The notes beneath the pieces were generated by a model. The model saw nothing but the letters and a program-made list of their open reading frames with translations, ran no database searches and was not told the DNA's origin. Source: Paenibacillus sp. AN1007 (lineage in GTDB: Bacteria > Bacillota > Bacilli > Paenibacillales > Paenibacillaceae). Taken from it: 64,000 nt of DNA. The position numbers and the translations under genes are program-made. Shown here piece after piece: positions 9,541 to 19,060 of the stretch. The stretch covers positions 630,501 through 694,500 of the forward strand of contig NZ_CP159992.1 in assembly GCF_040702995.1 (NCBI RefSeq). The letters run 5' to 3'. How positions within the stretch are numbered: the first letter of the stretch is position 1; every line of letters begins with the position of its first letter.

Positions 9541-9734
9541 GGTTTGTTCATCCTTTCTTGGTCGAGTCGTTCATCCGTATGCTGCCAAAAATCAAAAGAA
9601 GCTGGCAAATGTTGTCTTTTTCGTCAGAGGTCGTAACAAATATATGCCGAATGCAGGCATAAAATGTCTGTCCTTTTCGGAAACTACATCTAGGGATAAC
9701 AGTCTTAAGCTGCCTGTGAAGGGGAGAACATGGA

Positions 9735-10034
9735 ATGGACAGGATCAATTATTATGTGTCTGTCATGGGGCGCTCTGTCATACCGGATTCGTCTGTAACA
9801 TCGTATGAATGGGTGATTCAGGCAACACCGCAGGAAGCCGAACATTTATTGGGATTGCTTTATCTTATGCAGGAAAAGGAAGAAGAAGCCTTTCCGGGAA
9901 TGGTATTTCCCTGGCCGGATACGCCAGAACATGATGTGAATCGCGCTTATGAAGCGGTTCTGCAGCAGGTTTACCGGGAGATTTATCGATTGGGGACGCC
10001 GGAAACCAGGCACCAGATCGAACAAAGCACATGA
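9735..10034 (+). CDS. Hypothetical protein
   Basis: A 99-residue cytoplasmic protein I do not recognise. It is acidic, with a helical middle (PQEAEHLLGLLYLMQEKEEE) and a second helical stretch near the C-terminus. The ATG at 9735 is preceded by GGGGAGA at a spacing of 7. It is transcribed away from asnB, and the next small gene follows after 24 bases, so the two probably form one operon. No signal peptide, membrane segment or metal motif is visible. Confidence 0.65.
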   Translation: MDRINYYVSVMGRSVIPDSSVTSYEWVIQATPQEAEHLLGLLYLMQEKEEEAFPGMVFPWPDTPEHDVNRAYEAVLQQVYREIYRLGTPETRHQIEQST

Positions 10035-10058
10035 TGAGAATAAAGGAGAGCGATAACG

Positions 10059-10415
10059 ATGTATGCAATTCAGGATGCCAAAATACGCAGATTAACCGAA
10101 GTGGATGGATTATCTTGTGCCGAAGTTGAGGTGCAGCCGGGAAATGCAGGCGATCCGTCATTACTTGTATATGTAGCAGCAGCGCAGCCGGGCAGCGAAC
10201 TGCAGGTGGTGCGTATTGTGCGGAATCACTCGGATGGAGCGATTGACTGGTATAACAACAATATGCATACTGCTTTTGAAGATGCGACGGAAACGGCGTT
10301 TGAAAATAGTGAGGGTATTACGGCCGAGGAAGACAAGGCTCGGTTTCAAAGCAACCTGTTTGCCTTCGGTTTGCTTGGAACAACGCTGCAGCGGTATTTG
10401 ATTGGTCAAGGATAA
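10059..10415 (+). CDS. Hypothetical protein
   Basis: 118 residues, not recognised. The N-terminal half is beta-rich (IRRLTEVDGLSCAEVEVQPG, LQVVRIVRN) and the C-terminal half helical and acidic, followed by FAFGLLGTTLQRYL. It has no membrane segment. AAAGGAGAG lies 9 bases before the ATG, which is strong support for a real gene. It is second in a two-gene unit and is followed by a bidirectional terminator. Function unknown. Confidence 0.7.
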   Translation: MYAIQDAKIRRLTEVDGLSCAEVEVQPGNAGDPSLLVYVAAAQPGSELQVVRIVRNHSDGAIDWYNNNMHTAFEDATETAFENSEGITAEEDKARFQSNLFAFGLLGTTLQRYLIGQG

Positions 10416-10483
10416 AGTCCTTTCTGCATAATTGATTTGCATATAGCGGCTGTGAAGCAGGTCGGCGAAAAAGAAATTAGAAC

Positions 10484-10510
10484 GACCCGCCGTATAAATA
10501 CGGCGGGTCT
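10484..10510. terminator. Bidirectional terminator
   Basis: A GC-rich 10-bp perfect stem (10485-10494 with 10499-10508) with a TAAA loop lies between two convergent genes. The T-rich side is on the minus-strand exit. Confidence 0.7.
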
Positions 10511-10552
10511 GTTAATCATTCTGCTGTGTTTGATATGTTTGCTTAACGCGGC

Positions 10553-10846
10553 TTAATAATATTCACGCAGGACTTGAATTCCTTTTACAACATTATATAC
10601 AAAGCTCAAACCATAGATAACAAAGAACAAAATAACGAACCCTACTGCAGATCCCAGGCTGTGAGATGTCACGAAGAAATAAAACAGGGGGATCGCCGCC
10701 AAAAACGGAAAGACATGGGAGAACAAGGCGCGTTTTGCGTGTCCTGCAATGTACTCATCCTGTGCCACGATCCATACAACGATGGGAAACAGGAACGGGG
10801 CAAAGAAAATGCTGAAATAAGATAGTGACGATAGAAGTTGTCTCAT
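10553..10846 (-). CDS. DUF4870-like small membrane protein
   Basis: 97 residues when started at the ATG at 10846, which has AAAGGAGAGAA just upstream; a longer frame to 10924 lacks such a site. There are three hydrophobic segments: about residues 8-26, 41-60 and 65-90. A charged DEYIAGHAKRAL loop after the first segment resembles the DUF4870 family of small membrane proteins (family match from memory). Function unknown. It is monocistronic and convergent with the small gene pair. Confidence 0.75.
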   Translation of the reverse strand: MRQLLSSLSYFSIFFAPFLFPIVVWIVAQDEYIAGHAKRALFSHVFPFLAAIPLFYFFVTSHSLGSAVGFVILFFVIYGLSFVYNVVKGIQVLREYY

Positions 10847-11051
10847 ACGATTCTCTCCTTTAATAAAACTGCAAATGATATGTATGCAACAGATTACCCC
10901 GCTAGGGGTTTGTTGAATAAGCATTTTAGGCTCATACGGGTATTATCAATATTACCTCAAAGCAGATAACCTATGCTGCTTCCTGTTTGAATATACATAT
11001 TATACGGAGTCGGCTGGTTTTTAGGTTCATTATTAATTTTTAATAAAACTA

Positions 11052-11079
11052 TTGAAAAAAATAGAAAAGGGAGTATAAT
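11052..11079 (+). promoter_or_regulatory. Sigma-A promoter of tRNA-Arg copy 1
   Basis: TTGAAA (11052-11057), a 16-base spacer and TATAAT (11074-11079), 32 bases before the tRNA. Confidence 0.75.
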
Positions 11080-11111
11080 AGAGAACGTTCCGCATTTTAT
11101 TATACATATTT

Positions 11112-11185
<74 letters not shown>

Positions 11186-11190
11186 TTCAG

Positions 11191-11219
11191 AAAAAGGCTT
11201 CCTTCGGGAAGCTTTTTTT
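11191..11219 (+). terminator. tRNA-Arg copy 1 terminator
   Basis: The stem GGCTTCC/GGAAGC(T) with a TTCG tetraloop is followed by a seven-T run. Confidence 0.85.
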
Positions 11220-11341
11220 GCGTTCAGGGGATAAAGACTCTCCTCTCTTAATTGCTTTTACCTATAAATGAAATAGATTATATATATTTTATCAATAAGG
11301 AAATCTGTGCCACAATGAGGATATCAATATAGGAAGCGACG

Positions 11342-12124
11342 GTGGAGCAGATGAAATCTATAAATCAGTGGCAGGCCGAGGACTACGACAAGCAGCTGGC
11401 TTTTGTATCAGAGTATGGGAAAAATCTGATCTCTTGGCTTCGCCCCAGAGAAGGGGAATCCATTCTTGATCTCGGCTGTGGAACTGGAGATTTAACGTAT
11501 GAAATTGCTCTTTCAGGGGCGGCGGTAACGGGCATGGACGCCTCATCAGACATGATCGAACATGCCAGAAAAAAGTTCCCGAGTATTGAATTTTGGGAAG
11601 CTGACGGTCAGCAATTCACAACAGAGAAGCTGTTCGACGCTGTTTTTTCCAATGCAGCACTGCACTGGATGCGTAATTCCCGTAACGTTGTAGATTGTGT
11701 ATGGCATGCATTGAAACCGGGAGGGCGGTTTGTGGCTGAATTCGGAGGCCGAGGTAATGTGGAGGTCATTGTAAATGCTATCGAGGAAGTACTAAAGCGG
11801 CACACGGGGATCAACGCCTCGGAACGCAATCCATGGTATTTTCCGACGATCGGACAATACAGCAGCATCTTGGAAGAAAGAGGTTTTGTAGTTCGGCAGG
11901 CCTATCTTTATGACCGTCCTACCAAACTAGCAGATGGTGAACAAGGAGTTATAGGCTGGCTGACTCATTTTGGAGATGACTACTTCGAGGGATATGGCTC
12001 CGAGCAGGTGGAGGAATGGTGTCAGGAGATCAGCCGGATCGTGGTTCCGAAGCTTTGGAGAAATGATGGAATCTATGCAGATTACAAGCGCCTTCGCATT
12101 GAAGCATTTAAGCCGGAGGTCTAA
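11342..12124 (+). CDS. Class I SAM-dependent methyltransferase
   Basis: A 260-residue cytoplasmic methyltransferase. Motif I is ILDLGCGTGDLTYEI (about residues 41-55), followed by GMDASSDMIEHA and the FSNAALHWM segment, an arrangement like trans-aconitate 2-methyltransferase (Tam) and related small-molecule methyltransferases. The C-terminal half is a helical cap. The true substrate cannot be read from sequence. The GTG at 11342 is favoured because AGGAAG lies 5 bases upstream; an ATG at 11351 is the alternative. It stands alone, with a terminator downstream. Confidence 0.85.
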   Translation: MEQMKSINQWQAEDYDKQLAFVSEYGKNLISWLRPREGESILDLGCGTGDLTYEIALSGAAVTGMDASSDMIEHARKKFPSIEFWEADGQQFTTEKLFDAVFSNAALHWMRNSRNVVDCVWHALKPGGRFVAEFGGRGNVEVIVNAIEEVLKRHTGINASERNPWYFPTIGQYSSILEERGFVVRQAYLYDRPTKLADGEQGVIGWLTHFGDDYFEGYGSEQVEEWCQEISRIVVPKLWRNDGIYADYKRLRIEAFKPEV

Positions 12125-12561
12125 CAGGAAAACAACTAAAATTCATTGTTAAATGAGTTTCTGCTTTTAAAATGCAGTGTCACAGCTCTGCTTTACGTCT
12201 GAAAAAGGAGTATGGAATCAATCGTTCAATCACATGAAAACTCATGCAGTTCACCTATAAACCATGCCTTTCTTCAGTACAGAGGAGCATGGTTTTTTTA
12301 TTTTGCTTCCCGTATTTTAAATTTTAATATTCAAACGACAAAATTATACAAACGGGACTATATATCCTTCTTAAGAACCATATAAGTGATTTTTATATCA
12401 TAATGTAAGTATTTAGAAGGAAAAAGTGATATTTTGGTAGAATAATTTACCAGGGGTCAAACATTTTGCGGATTGGTGGTGAATTGGTCGAACGTATTGC
12501 AGTGCTTCCTGCATTGGATCCCATTTGGTGAGGCGTTTACACGAAGAAGGAGGGCATAGCC
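12125..12561. other. Intergenic region upstream of the S8 protease
   Basis: It holds the methyltransferase terminator (12259-12299) and then about 260 AT-rich bases leading to the protease. Possible -10 boxes exist (CATAAT about 12400, TAGAAT about 12437), but none has a good -35 partner. No gene was seen. Confidence 0.4.
12259..12299 (+). terminator. Rho-independent terminator
   Basis: A 9-bp stem (12259-12267 with 12287-12295) runs into a T run, about 135 bases after the methyltransferase stop. Confidence 0.75.
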
Positions 12562-15500
12562 TTGAATAAACGATTGATATCTATGTTAATGAGTGTCCTT
12601 ATGGTTTTTTCCCTTATCCCGCCTGCGGCTGGAGCCGCTTCTGCGGATTCTGCAATTCAACTGGAGAACACACTAAACAGCACTACAGCAAAACAATGGA
12701 GAGACGTGCTTGCCGGACGGGAAGCTCGAATTGCTGCAGATCCGTTTCTGGATAAAAGTCTGGAGGGACTTGGCGGAGAGAACACACGAGTCATCGTTGA
12801 ACTATCCACTAAACCTGTTGCTGTAGCACAAGGCGAATCAACCCTCTCAGGAAGATCATTCACCTCCTCTATGGAAACAAATGCTGTAACTCAAGTTGAG
12901 GAGCAACAACAGTCATTTGTACATAGCCTCACTCAGAAAAAAATCAAACACGAAGTGCTGGACAATTATGCATATGCCCTTAACGGTGTAGCCCTTGAAG
13001 TAAAGGGGAACCAATTGGGACAATTGCTTCAAATACCAGGCGTAGTCAGTGTCTACCCTGACCTTGAAGTGACGCTGGCACCAGACCAAGATGAAGTTAA
13101 TCCGCATATGAAAGATACAGCGCCTTTTATCGGAGCTCCTGAAGTATGGGATCTCGGCTATAAAGGCAAAGGCGTTAAGGTAGGCGTCATTGATACCGGA
13201 ATTGACTATACTCATCCCAATCTGCGCGATGCTTACAAAGGCGGATGGGACTTTGTAGGAAATGATAATGATCCGTATGAAGCAACTTATCAGGAATGGA
13301 AAGCCTCAGGCCAGCCTGAATTTGACGAGGATGGGCGCCCTTATTATACATCTCACGGTACACACGTTTCTGGTACGGTGGCTGCTCGTGAAGCAGGAGA
13401 CTATGGTATCGTTGGTATCGCTCCCGAAGCAGATATTTATGCTTACCGTGTTCTAGGTCCATACGGCAGTGGACAGACGTCATGGGTACTCGGCGGAATT
13501 GACCGTTCCGTAGCGGATGGCATGGATGTTATCAACTTGTCACTTGGTGCCGCAAACAATGATCCAAGCTATGTCACTTCGGTTGCATTGAACAATGCGA
13601 TGCTGTCTGGTGTTACTGCGGTTGTATCCAGTGGTAACAGTGGGCCTAACCGTTATACTCTTGGTTCACCGGGCGCATCTGCCATGGCGATTACTGTAGG
13701 TAACTCCACAGGTCCCAGCCAGGCGATTACGGCAAACACCCATTTCTGGATTGGTGAAGAGAGTCAGGAATCAGCGCCTGAACAACAACCTGCTCCAGAT
13801 CAAGAGCAGACTCCTGAACTGGGAAATGCTCCTGAAACGCAGGAACCTGGTTCTACACCGGAAGCTTCGCCTGAAGGCGGTGTGGAGGCGGAAGGCAGTG
13901 CACCTGAATCGGAAGAGGCAGCGCCTGCACAGAATAGCGGAATTACTGCTGATGCAGCATCGTCCAATGAGCCGCATCAGGCTGATCAGCCTGATGTGGA
14001 CCAAGAGAAAGCTTCAGACGCAATAACGGATAATGGGACAACAGGTGAAATTCCTGCTCCAGCGACAGAAGGAACCGATGCGGCTTCACCATCCGATCCG
14101 GAAGAGGAAGCCGCTGCACCTGAGGAAACAGCAGAAACGGAGCAGTCGCCTCTGGCTGTTACCGAGTCGGTATATCGTCTGGATGTCATGGGCTGGAGTC
14201 TTGCAGCCGATCCTGAATCTGTCCTGACAGACCGATATGGCGTTGAGTTCGCAGGTTTGGGTAAACCTGCTGATTTCGAAGGTAAAGATCTTACAGGCAA
14301 AATCGCGTTAATTCAACGCGGGGAACTCGCTTTTGTCGAGAAAATTGCAAATGCCAAAGCAGCCGGCGCTGTGGCGGTTATCGTATATAACAATGTCCCG
14401 GGTCCGATTGGCGTTAGTCTCGGAGACAGCTTTGACTTTATTCCGACACTGAGCATGTCGAAGGAAGACGGCGAAGCAATCAAGGCTGAACTGGATGCAG
14501 GTCAGTCTGTGGAAGTGAACTTTAGTGATTTTGAACGCAGTCAGACACCTGGGGATGAGATGAGTTCCTCCAGTTCTCGCGGACCTGCGAAGGTGACGCT
14601 GGATATTAAACCGGATGTTGTTGCACCGGGTTCCAACATTCTGTCGACGGTTCCTGCTTATGGCAAAGATGAACCAGAAGCTGATTATGCACAGGCATAT
14701 GACCGGAAAAGTGGCACAAGTATGGCTGCGCCGCACGTCGCGGGACTTGCTGCTCTGCTGCTTGAAAAGCACCCGGAATGGACACCTTTTGATGTCAAAG
14801 CGGCTCTGATGAATAATGCCAAAATCATGGATACGGCCAAATATGATGTGTTTGATCAGGGTGCAGGCCGCATTCAGGCGGTCAAATCAATTGATCCAGC
14901 AGCTTTTGTTAAAGTCATGGACGTGACCCAGTATACCGAGAGTGGTTCGGTAGTTGAGAAAGAAAACATTACGGGAAGCATCAACTACGGCAATTTCATG
15001 AGTACAGATGAAAAAACAGTAACCAAAACGATCAAGGTGCAGGCCTTGAACGGAAGCGGTGGTGAGTACACGGTAAGCGTGAATCCAACGCGTACAGTGC
15101 CTGGCGTATCTGTTGCAGTTGATAAAGCTTCATTTGCCTTGAATGGAGAAGAAGAACTGGCAGTAACGGTAACCGTTCCTCGTGGTGTAACAGCGCAAAC
15201 CGAGGCACAAGGTTACATTGAAATTACGAATGGGACAAATATATTTACCGTGCCGTATGTGGCGCACTTTAATGTGACATCTAATGGAGTAAAATACATT
15301 GAAACGGTGAAAGGGAACGAGAAAAATCCTTTCCACTATCCGTTGAAAGCGGACGGTTCGCTGGACACCTTGAACGTTGCAATGGAATTTCATAATCCTA
15401 TGACGTTTGCATTAATTGAAATTTATGACGGCTTTGATCCTCAGGGCGGACATTATAACGATGGTTACATCGGCTCAATCTTTGGCAATTATTATACCTT

Positions 15501-16611
15501 TAACGCAAATACAAGATACAATCTGGCTTGGGATGGTCAGTATTCCGACTACGCGACGGAAGAAGTCACCGAAATTCCGGACGGCTTGTATACCGTGGAC
15601 ATTACAACCATCGGTACGGATGGCAAAACGTATAAGGAAGATACTTCACCTTTTCTGGTGAAAAAGACAGCTCCGGCAGTGACTGCTCCACAATCACTGG
15701 AGTTTAAAGCGGAAGATGCCGTTGAAATTAACGGTACGGTGGATGATCTGTATTTCCGTGCTGCCCCTGCGCTGGCCAAAGGTTGGAGCATCCAGTTTGA
15801 TCCGGCAGCTGCGCTGGAAGCATCCTATGCAGTGAAAAAAGAAGATGGCTCGACGTTAAAAGAAGGTACGTTGGATGTCCAGGCCGATGGCAGCTTCCAA
15901 TATTCATTAGAGAATCTGGAAGGCGGCAAGTACACGGTGGAGACGACGGTGAAAGATGAGCAGGGTCTTGCAGGTACGAGCAGCACAGCCATTACGGTGG
16001 AGTCCACAGAAACTGAGCCTGAATCACCGGCTGTGAGAGCGCCTGGTACTCCTATGTTGTCTCACAATAACGGTTTTGTTAACGGACTGTTGGGCGGCAG
16101 CTATACGGTGTCCATGAACATGTGGTGGGGCGAGAATGCGACCAGCTACAAGTTGTACGAGGATGGTGTATTGGTTGATTCGCAAAAGCTGACCTATAAT
16201 GCGCCTTGGGCACAGTTTGCTCAAACAAAAATTACAGGCAAAACCAATGGTACTTACACTTATGTTGCCGAGCTGGCTAATGATAAGGGAGTAACGCGCA
16301 GTCAGACGCTGACTGTACGGGTTACCGATGCACTGCCTGGTAAGGGTGTGCTCTCTCATGATAATTGGGATGTGGACGGCAGCTACAAGGTCATGATGAA
16401 CTTGTGGTGGGGAACCAATGCAGCCGAGTATCGTCTCTATGAGAATGATGAGTTGATTGATACACAGTCACTTAAAGCATCAACACCGCTGCCGCAGTTC
16501 GCTGTAACTGCAGTGAAAGGCAAAGCTTCCGGCACATATACGTACCGGGCGGAGCTGGTTAACGATGCTGGCGTGACAACGACCAATACGATTAAGGTGA
16601 AGGTGAAATAA
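12562..16611 (+). CDS. Secreted S8 subtilisin-family protease with PA domain
   Basis: 1349 residues. A Sec signal peptide (about 1-25) precedes an I9-type propeptide (about 50-170). The subtilisin domain has Asp211 (VIDTGID), His265 (SHGTHVSG), oxyanion Asn359 (SSGNSG) and Ser720 (SGTSMAAPHV). Its long gap between Asn359 and Ser720 contains an acidic Pro/Glu/Ala-rich linker (about 396-532) and a PA domain (about 535-660), as in Vpr and C5a-peptidase relatives. Fn3/Ig-like modules follow, and two tandem repeats of about 90 residues (from about 1164 and 1260, each with LSH-N and M-WWG motifs) end the protein. The TTG start has AAGGAGGG 7 bases upstream. It probably degrades extracellular protein, with the C-terminal repeats perhaps binding polysaccharide or the wall (inference). 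Confidence 0.95.
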   Translation: MNKRLISMLMSVLMVFSLIPPAAGAASADSAIQLENTLNSTTAKQWRDVLAGREARIAADPFLDKSLEGLGGENTRVIVELSTKPVAVAQGESTLSGRSFTSSMETNAVTQVEEQQQSFVHSLTQKKIKHEVLDNYAYALNGVALEVKGNQLGQLLQIPGVVSVYPDLEVTLAPDQDEVNPHMKDTAPFIGAPEVWDLGYKGKGVKVGVIDTGIDYTHPNLRDAYKGGWDFVGNDNDPYEATYQEWKASGQPEFDEDGRPYYTSHGTHVSGTVAAREAGDYGIVGIAPEADIYAYRVLGPYGSGQTSWVLGGIDRSVADGMDVINLSLGAANNDPSYVTSVALNNAMLSGVTAVVSSGNSGPNRYTLGSPGASAMAITVGNSTGPSQAITANTHFWIGEESQESAPEQQPAPDQEQTPELGNAPETQEPGSTPEASPEGGVEAEGSAPESEEAAPAQNSGITADAASSNEPHQADQPDVDQEKASDAITDNGTTGEIPAPATEGTDAASPSDPEEEAAAPEETAETEQSPLAVTESVYRLDVMGWSLAADPESVLTDRYGVEFAGLGKPADFEGKDLTGKIALIQRGELAFVEKIANAKAAGAVAVIVYNNVPGPIGVSLGDSFDFIPTLSMSKEDGEAIKAELDAGQSVEVNFSDFERSQTPGDEMSSSSSRGPAKVTLDIKPDVVAPGSNILSTVPAYGKDEPEADYAQAYDRKSGTSMAAPHVAGLAALLLEKHPEWTPFDVKAALMNNAKIMDTAKYDVFDQGAGRIQAVKSIDPAAFVKVMDVTQYTESGSVVEKENITGSINYGNFMSTDEKTVTKTIKVQALNGSGGEYTVSVNPTRTVPGVSVAVDKASFALNGEEELAVTVTVPRGVTAQTEAQGYIEITNGTNIFTVPYVAHFNVTSNGVKYIETVKGNEKNPFHYPLKADGSLDTLNVAMEFHNPMTFALIEIYDGFDPQGGHYNDGYIGSIFGNYYTFNANTRYNLAWDGQYSDYATEEVTEIPDGLYTVDITTIGTDGKTYKEDTSPFLVKKTAPAVTAPQSLEFKAEDAVEINGTVDDLYFRAAPALAKGWSIQFDPAAALEASYAVKKEDGSTLKEGTLDVQADGSFQYSLENLEGGKYTVETTVKDEQGLAGTSSTAITVESTETEPESPAVRAPGTPMLSHNNGFVNGLLGGSYTVSMNMWWGENATSYKLYEDGVLVDSQKLTYNAPWAQFAQTKITGKTNGTYTYVAELANDKGVTRSQTLTVRVTDALPGKGVLSHDNWDVDGSYKVMMNLWWGTNAAEYRLYENDELIDTQSLKASTPLPQFAVTAVKGKASGTYTYRAELVNDAGVTTTNTIKVKVK

Positions 16612-16655
16612 ACGGAATACTAACGTAAACGGGTAAAGCCAAGTTATGAACAGTA

Positions 16656-16840
16656 CGGAATAAGCTTTATTCCTAGCGTATGGTTCGGGAAAAGCAGCGC
16701 TTCATCCTTGTCCGGCATAAGCCGATGATCGGGACGAAGTTGGATATGAGAAACGGCCTCCTTCCTGTGAAATTACAGGGGAGGCCGTTTCTATTGTTTG
16801 CTCCGGGGAAGAATGGATTTCCGGTTTCCTGAATGAAGAA
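16656..16840 (+). repeat. Direct repeat copy A with terminator hairpin
   Basis: About 180 bp here align with 17636-17818 in the same orientation, with the longest identity over the GTCCGGCATAAGCCGATGAT segment and the AAACGGCCTCC hairpin arm. It fills most of the 326-bp gap after the protease gene. The two copies bracket the acetyltransferase gene. Confidence 0.9.
16751..16797. terminator. Terminator in repeat copy A
   Basis: A long stem (16751-16767 with 16774-16790; arms AAACGGCCTCC and GGAGGCCGTTT) acts after the protease gene and probably in both directions. Confidence 0.75.
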
Positions 16841-16938
16841 GTGATTTTTATCAAGTCATTGAAAAAAATAGAATCTATCCTTACATACGATGGTTATTTA
16901 ATTTAGTGTGATTTATTTTTAGACACGCCCTATGTCGA

Positions 16939-17457
16939 TTATTTTTTAATCCATTTATAGTTCATGAACTTTAATAGTTGTCCATTCATTTCAAATTCAT
17001 GGTCACTAGTTTCTATATGCTCGAACCCATTCTTCTCTAAAACTTTTTGAGATGCTGTATTGTTATTGGTTGTTTTTGCATGGATTTCTTTTATATCTGA
17101 ATCGACGATTGTCTGGAGTAATAAATGTAATGCTCTTGCAGCAATGCCCTTTCCGGTGCAGGCTTGTGCCAGTCTATAGCCAAGAGATCCTGTTCTATTT
17201 TTATTGGAATAATGAATATCCACTACATTTATCCTTCCAATAATAGAATGGTGTTCATCCTTTATGAGATAAAAAAGGGAGAGTCCTTGATCTTGTTCAT
17301 CAAGAAGATGTTTATTTTTCACCTTAAAAACTTCGGGCTTGTAATAATCATCTCCCCGGGAGGGTACAAATTTCTCGAAAAAAGGTCTGTTTTCAACCTC
17401 AAATGTGTATAAGTTTTCGAAATCTTTCTCTTCTAACTTCTCAATTACGATGTCCAT
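16939..17457 (-). CDS. GNAT family N-acetyltransferase
   Basis: 172 residues, RimJ/RimL-like. The acetyl-CoA-binding motif A appears as ACTGKGIAARALHLLL (about 104-119). NNNTASQKVLEKNGFE near the C-terminus is the usual motif B region of this group. It transfers an acetyl group from acetyl-CoA to an amine of a protein, antibiotic or metabolite; the target is unknown. The ATG at 17457 has GGAGGAAG upstream. The gene is clearly more AT-rich than its neighbours and sits alone between two 180-bp direct repeats, which suggests a recent insertion. Confidence 0.9.
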   Translation of the reverse strand: MDIVIEKLEEKDFENLYTFEVENRPFFEKFVPSRGDDYYKPEVFKVKNKHLLDEQDQGLSLFYLIKDEHHSIIGRINVVDIHYSNKNRTGSLGYRLAQACTGKGIAARALHLLLQTIVDSDIKEIHAKTTNNNTASQKVLEKNGFEHIETSDHEFEMNGQLLKFMNYKWIKK

Positions 17458-17635
17458 GAATCTTCCTCCAATCTACTTCAGCTCTAAATACTATAAATCT
17501 GTTTATGTAAAATCTAGACCGATGCGAGCTTTACACAGCCATTGTAACATTCTAATTTCTTGGGCAGTGCACTTACAGAATAAAAAGAATAGTTTTGATT
17601 TAAATGAGTATTTAGGTCGTGGTACTAGCAGTGTG

Positions 17636-17818
17636 AAAAAAGCTTGATTCCAAGCACATGGTTTGGAAAAAGTAGTACCTCGCCCCTGTCCGGCATAAGC
17701 CGATGATCGGGACGAAAGCTGGATATGAGAAACGGCCTCCTTCCTGTGAAAATACAGGGGAGACCGTTTCCGTTGTTTGCTTCCAGGGAAGGATGGATAT
17801 CCGATCCCTGAAGGGATT
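17636..17818 (+). repeat. Direct repeat copy B with terminator hairpin
   Basis: The second copy of the sequence at 16656-16840. It ends just before the stop codon of the convergent MFS gene. Confidence 0.9.
17730..17769. terminator. Terminator in repeat copy B
   Basis: The same hairpin as copy A with one substitution in the right arm (AGACCGTTT for AGGCCGTTT). It serves the minus-strand MFS gene. Confidence 0.7.
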
Positions 17819-17821
17819 ATT

Positions 17822-19060
17822 TTAAAGCGAAGAGACTGTTCTGTTTTTGCTTGCCTGAATCCCTGTCATGAGCAGTCCTACTGCAAGCAGAACCTGGATG
17901 AGCAGGGGCAGCGTCCAGCCCTTAGTCCAGTCGTGCAGTAAACCGAAGAGTAGAGGTCCACCTGCCGCGAGCATATAACCGAAGGATTGAGCCATTCCCG
18001 ATAGACTTGCGGCCTCTCGCGCATGACTCGTTCGAAGAACGAAAAACATGGTGACCAGACCAAAGGAAGCCCCGGCACCAATCCCGGCCAAAGTGACTCC
18101 AATCGTTACAAGCACAGGTATGCCGCTGAACAATAAAGCATATCCGATAATGAGACACATACATGTTATTGTAGTCAGCAGGCGTTGATCCTGCGTTCTT
18201 CCGGCCAGAATTGGCACAATGAAGGTGGCGGGGACGCTAACCAGCTGCATCAGAGACAGCATCCATCCAGCCGAGGCTGCACTGAAACCTTGGTCTGCGA
18301 GAATTTCCGGGAGCCAAGTGATGGTAGTATAGAATATTAACGACTGTAAGCCCATGAACAGGGTCACGAACCAAGCAAGTGAAGATGTACGCAGACGTGC
18401 AGGCTTACTTTCATTTTGGGAAGTCACATAAAGCATTTGTTTGCGCCCTCTTCCTGCTTGAGGGAGCCATAACAGGACACCCAGTATGGAAAAAACGGCC
18501 CACATCCCTAATGAAGCTCGCCAGCCTAGTGATGAGGCTTCTGCCACGGGTACACTAATGCCTGACGAGATCGAGGCAAACATATTCATGGAAACCGAGT
18601 ACAGTCCGGTGACAATGCCGACACGCAGCGGGAAGTCACGTTTGATTAAACTCGGCAGCAGTACGTTACTTAGAGCAATGCCGCATCCCAGAATAGCCGT
18701 TCCTGCATATAAAGCCAGAATAGAGGGCAGCAGGCGCAGGGTAATTCCGCCAGTAACGATGATTACAGCCAGCAGGAGAGCGGTCTCCAGTCCAAAACGT
18801 TTAGCAAGACGCGGGGCAAAAGGAGAGATCGCTGCAAAGGCGATCAAAGGCAGTGAGGTCAACAGCCCCGCCATCGTGTGTCCAATCCCGGTATCGGAGC
18901 GGATTAATTCAACCACAGGCCCTGCAGCCGTGATGGGGGACCTCATGGTAGCGGCAATAACAATAATTCCTGCGAGCAGCAGTCCGATTTTTCCCGAAGC
19001 CTGTTGTAACGGTTGTTCGGCCTCGGTATGGACGGAATGCTGTTGTGTTGATGATGACAT
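17822..19060 (-). CDS. MFS transporter, CynX/NimT type
   Basis: 412 residues with about 12 transmembrane helices. The opening pattern (helix 1, then MRSPITAAGPVVELI and a TMAGLLTSLPLIAFA loop-helix) is typical of the CynX/NimT branch of the major facilitator superfamily, which includes cyanate and 2-nitroimidazole transporters. APRLAKRFG fits the loop 2-3 signature. The substrate is not predictable. The ATG at 19060 has ACAGGAGAA upstream. A short palindrome, AGACGTCT within 19124-19137, lies about 65 bases upstream and could be an operator. Confidence 0.9.
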   Translation of the reverse strand: MSSSTQQHSVHTEAEQPLQQASGKIGLLLAGIIVIAATMRSPITAAGPVVELIRSDTGIGHTMAGLLTSLPLIAFAAISPFAPRLAKRFGLETALLLAVIIVTGGITLRLLPSILALYAGTAILGCGIALSNVLLPSLIKRDFPLRVGIVTGLYSVSMNMFASISSGISVPVAEASSLGWRASLGMWAVFSILGVLLWLPQAGRGRKQMLYVTSQNESKPARLRTSSLAWFVTLFMGLQSLIFYTTITWLPEILADQGFSAASAGWMLSLMQLVSVPATFIVPILAGRTQDQRLLTTITCMCLIIGYALLFSGIPVLVTIGVTLAGIGAGASFGLVTMFFVLRTSHAREAASLSGMAQSFGYMLAAGGPLLFGLLHDWTKGWTLPLLIQVLLAVGLLMTGIQASKNRTVSSL

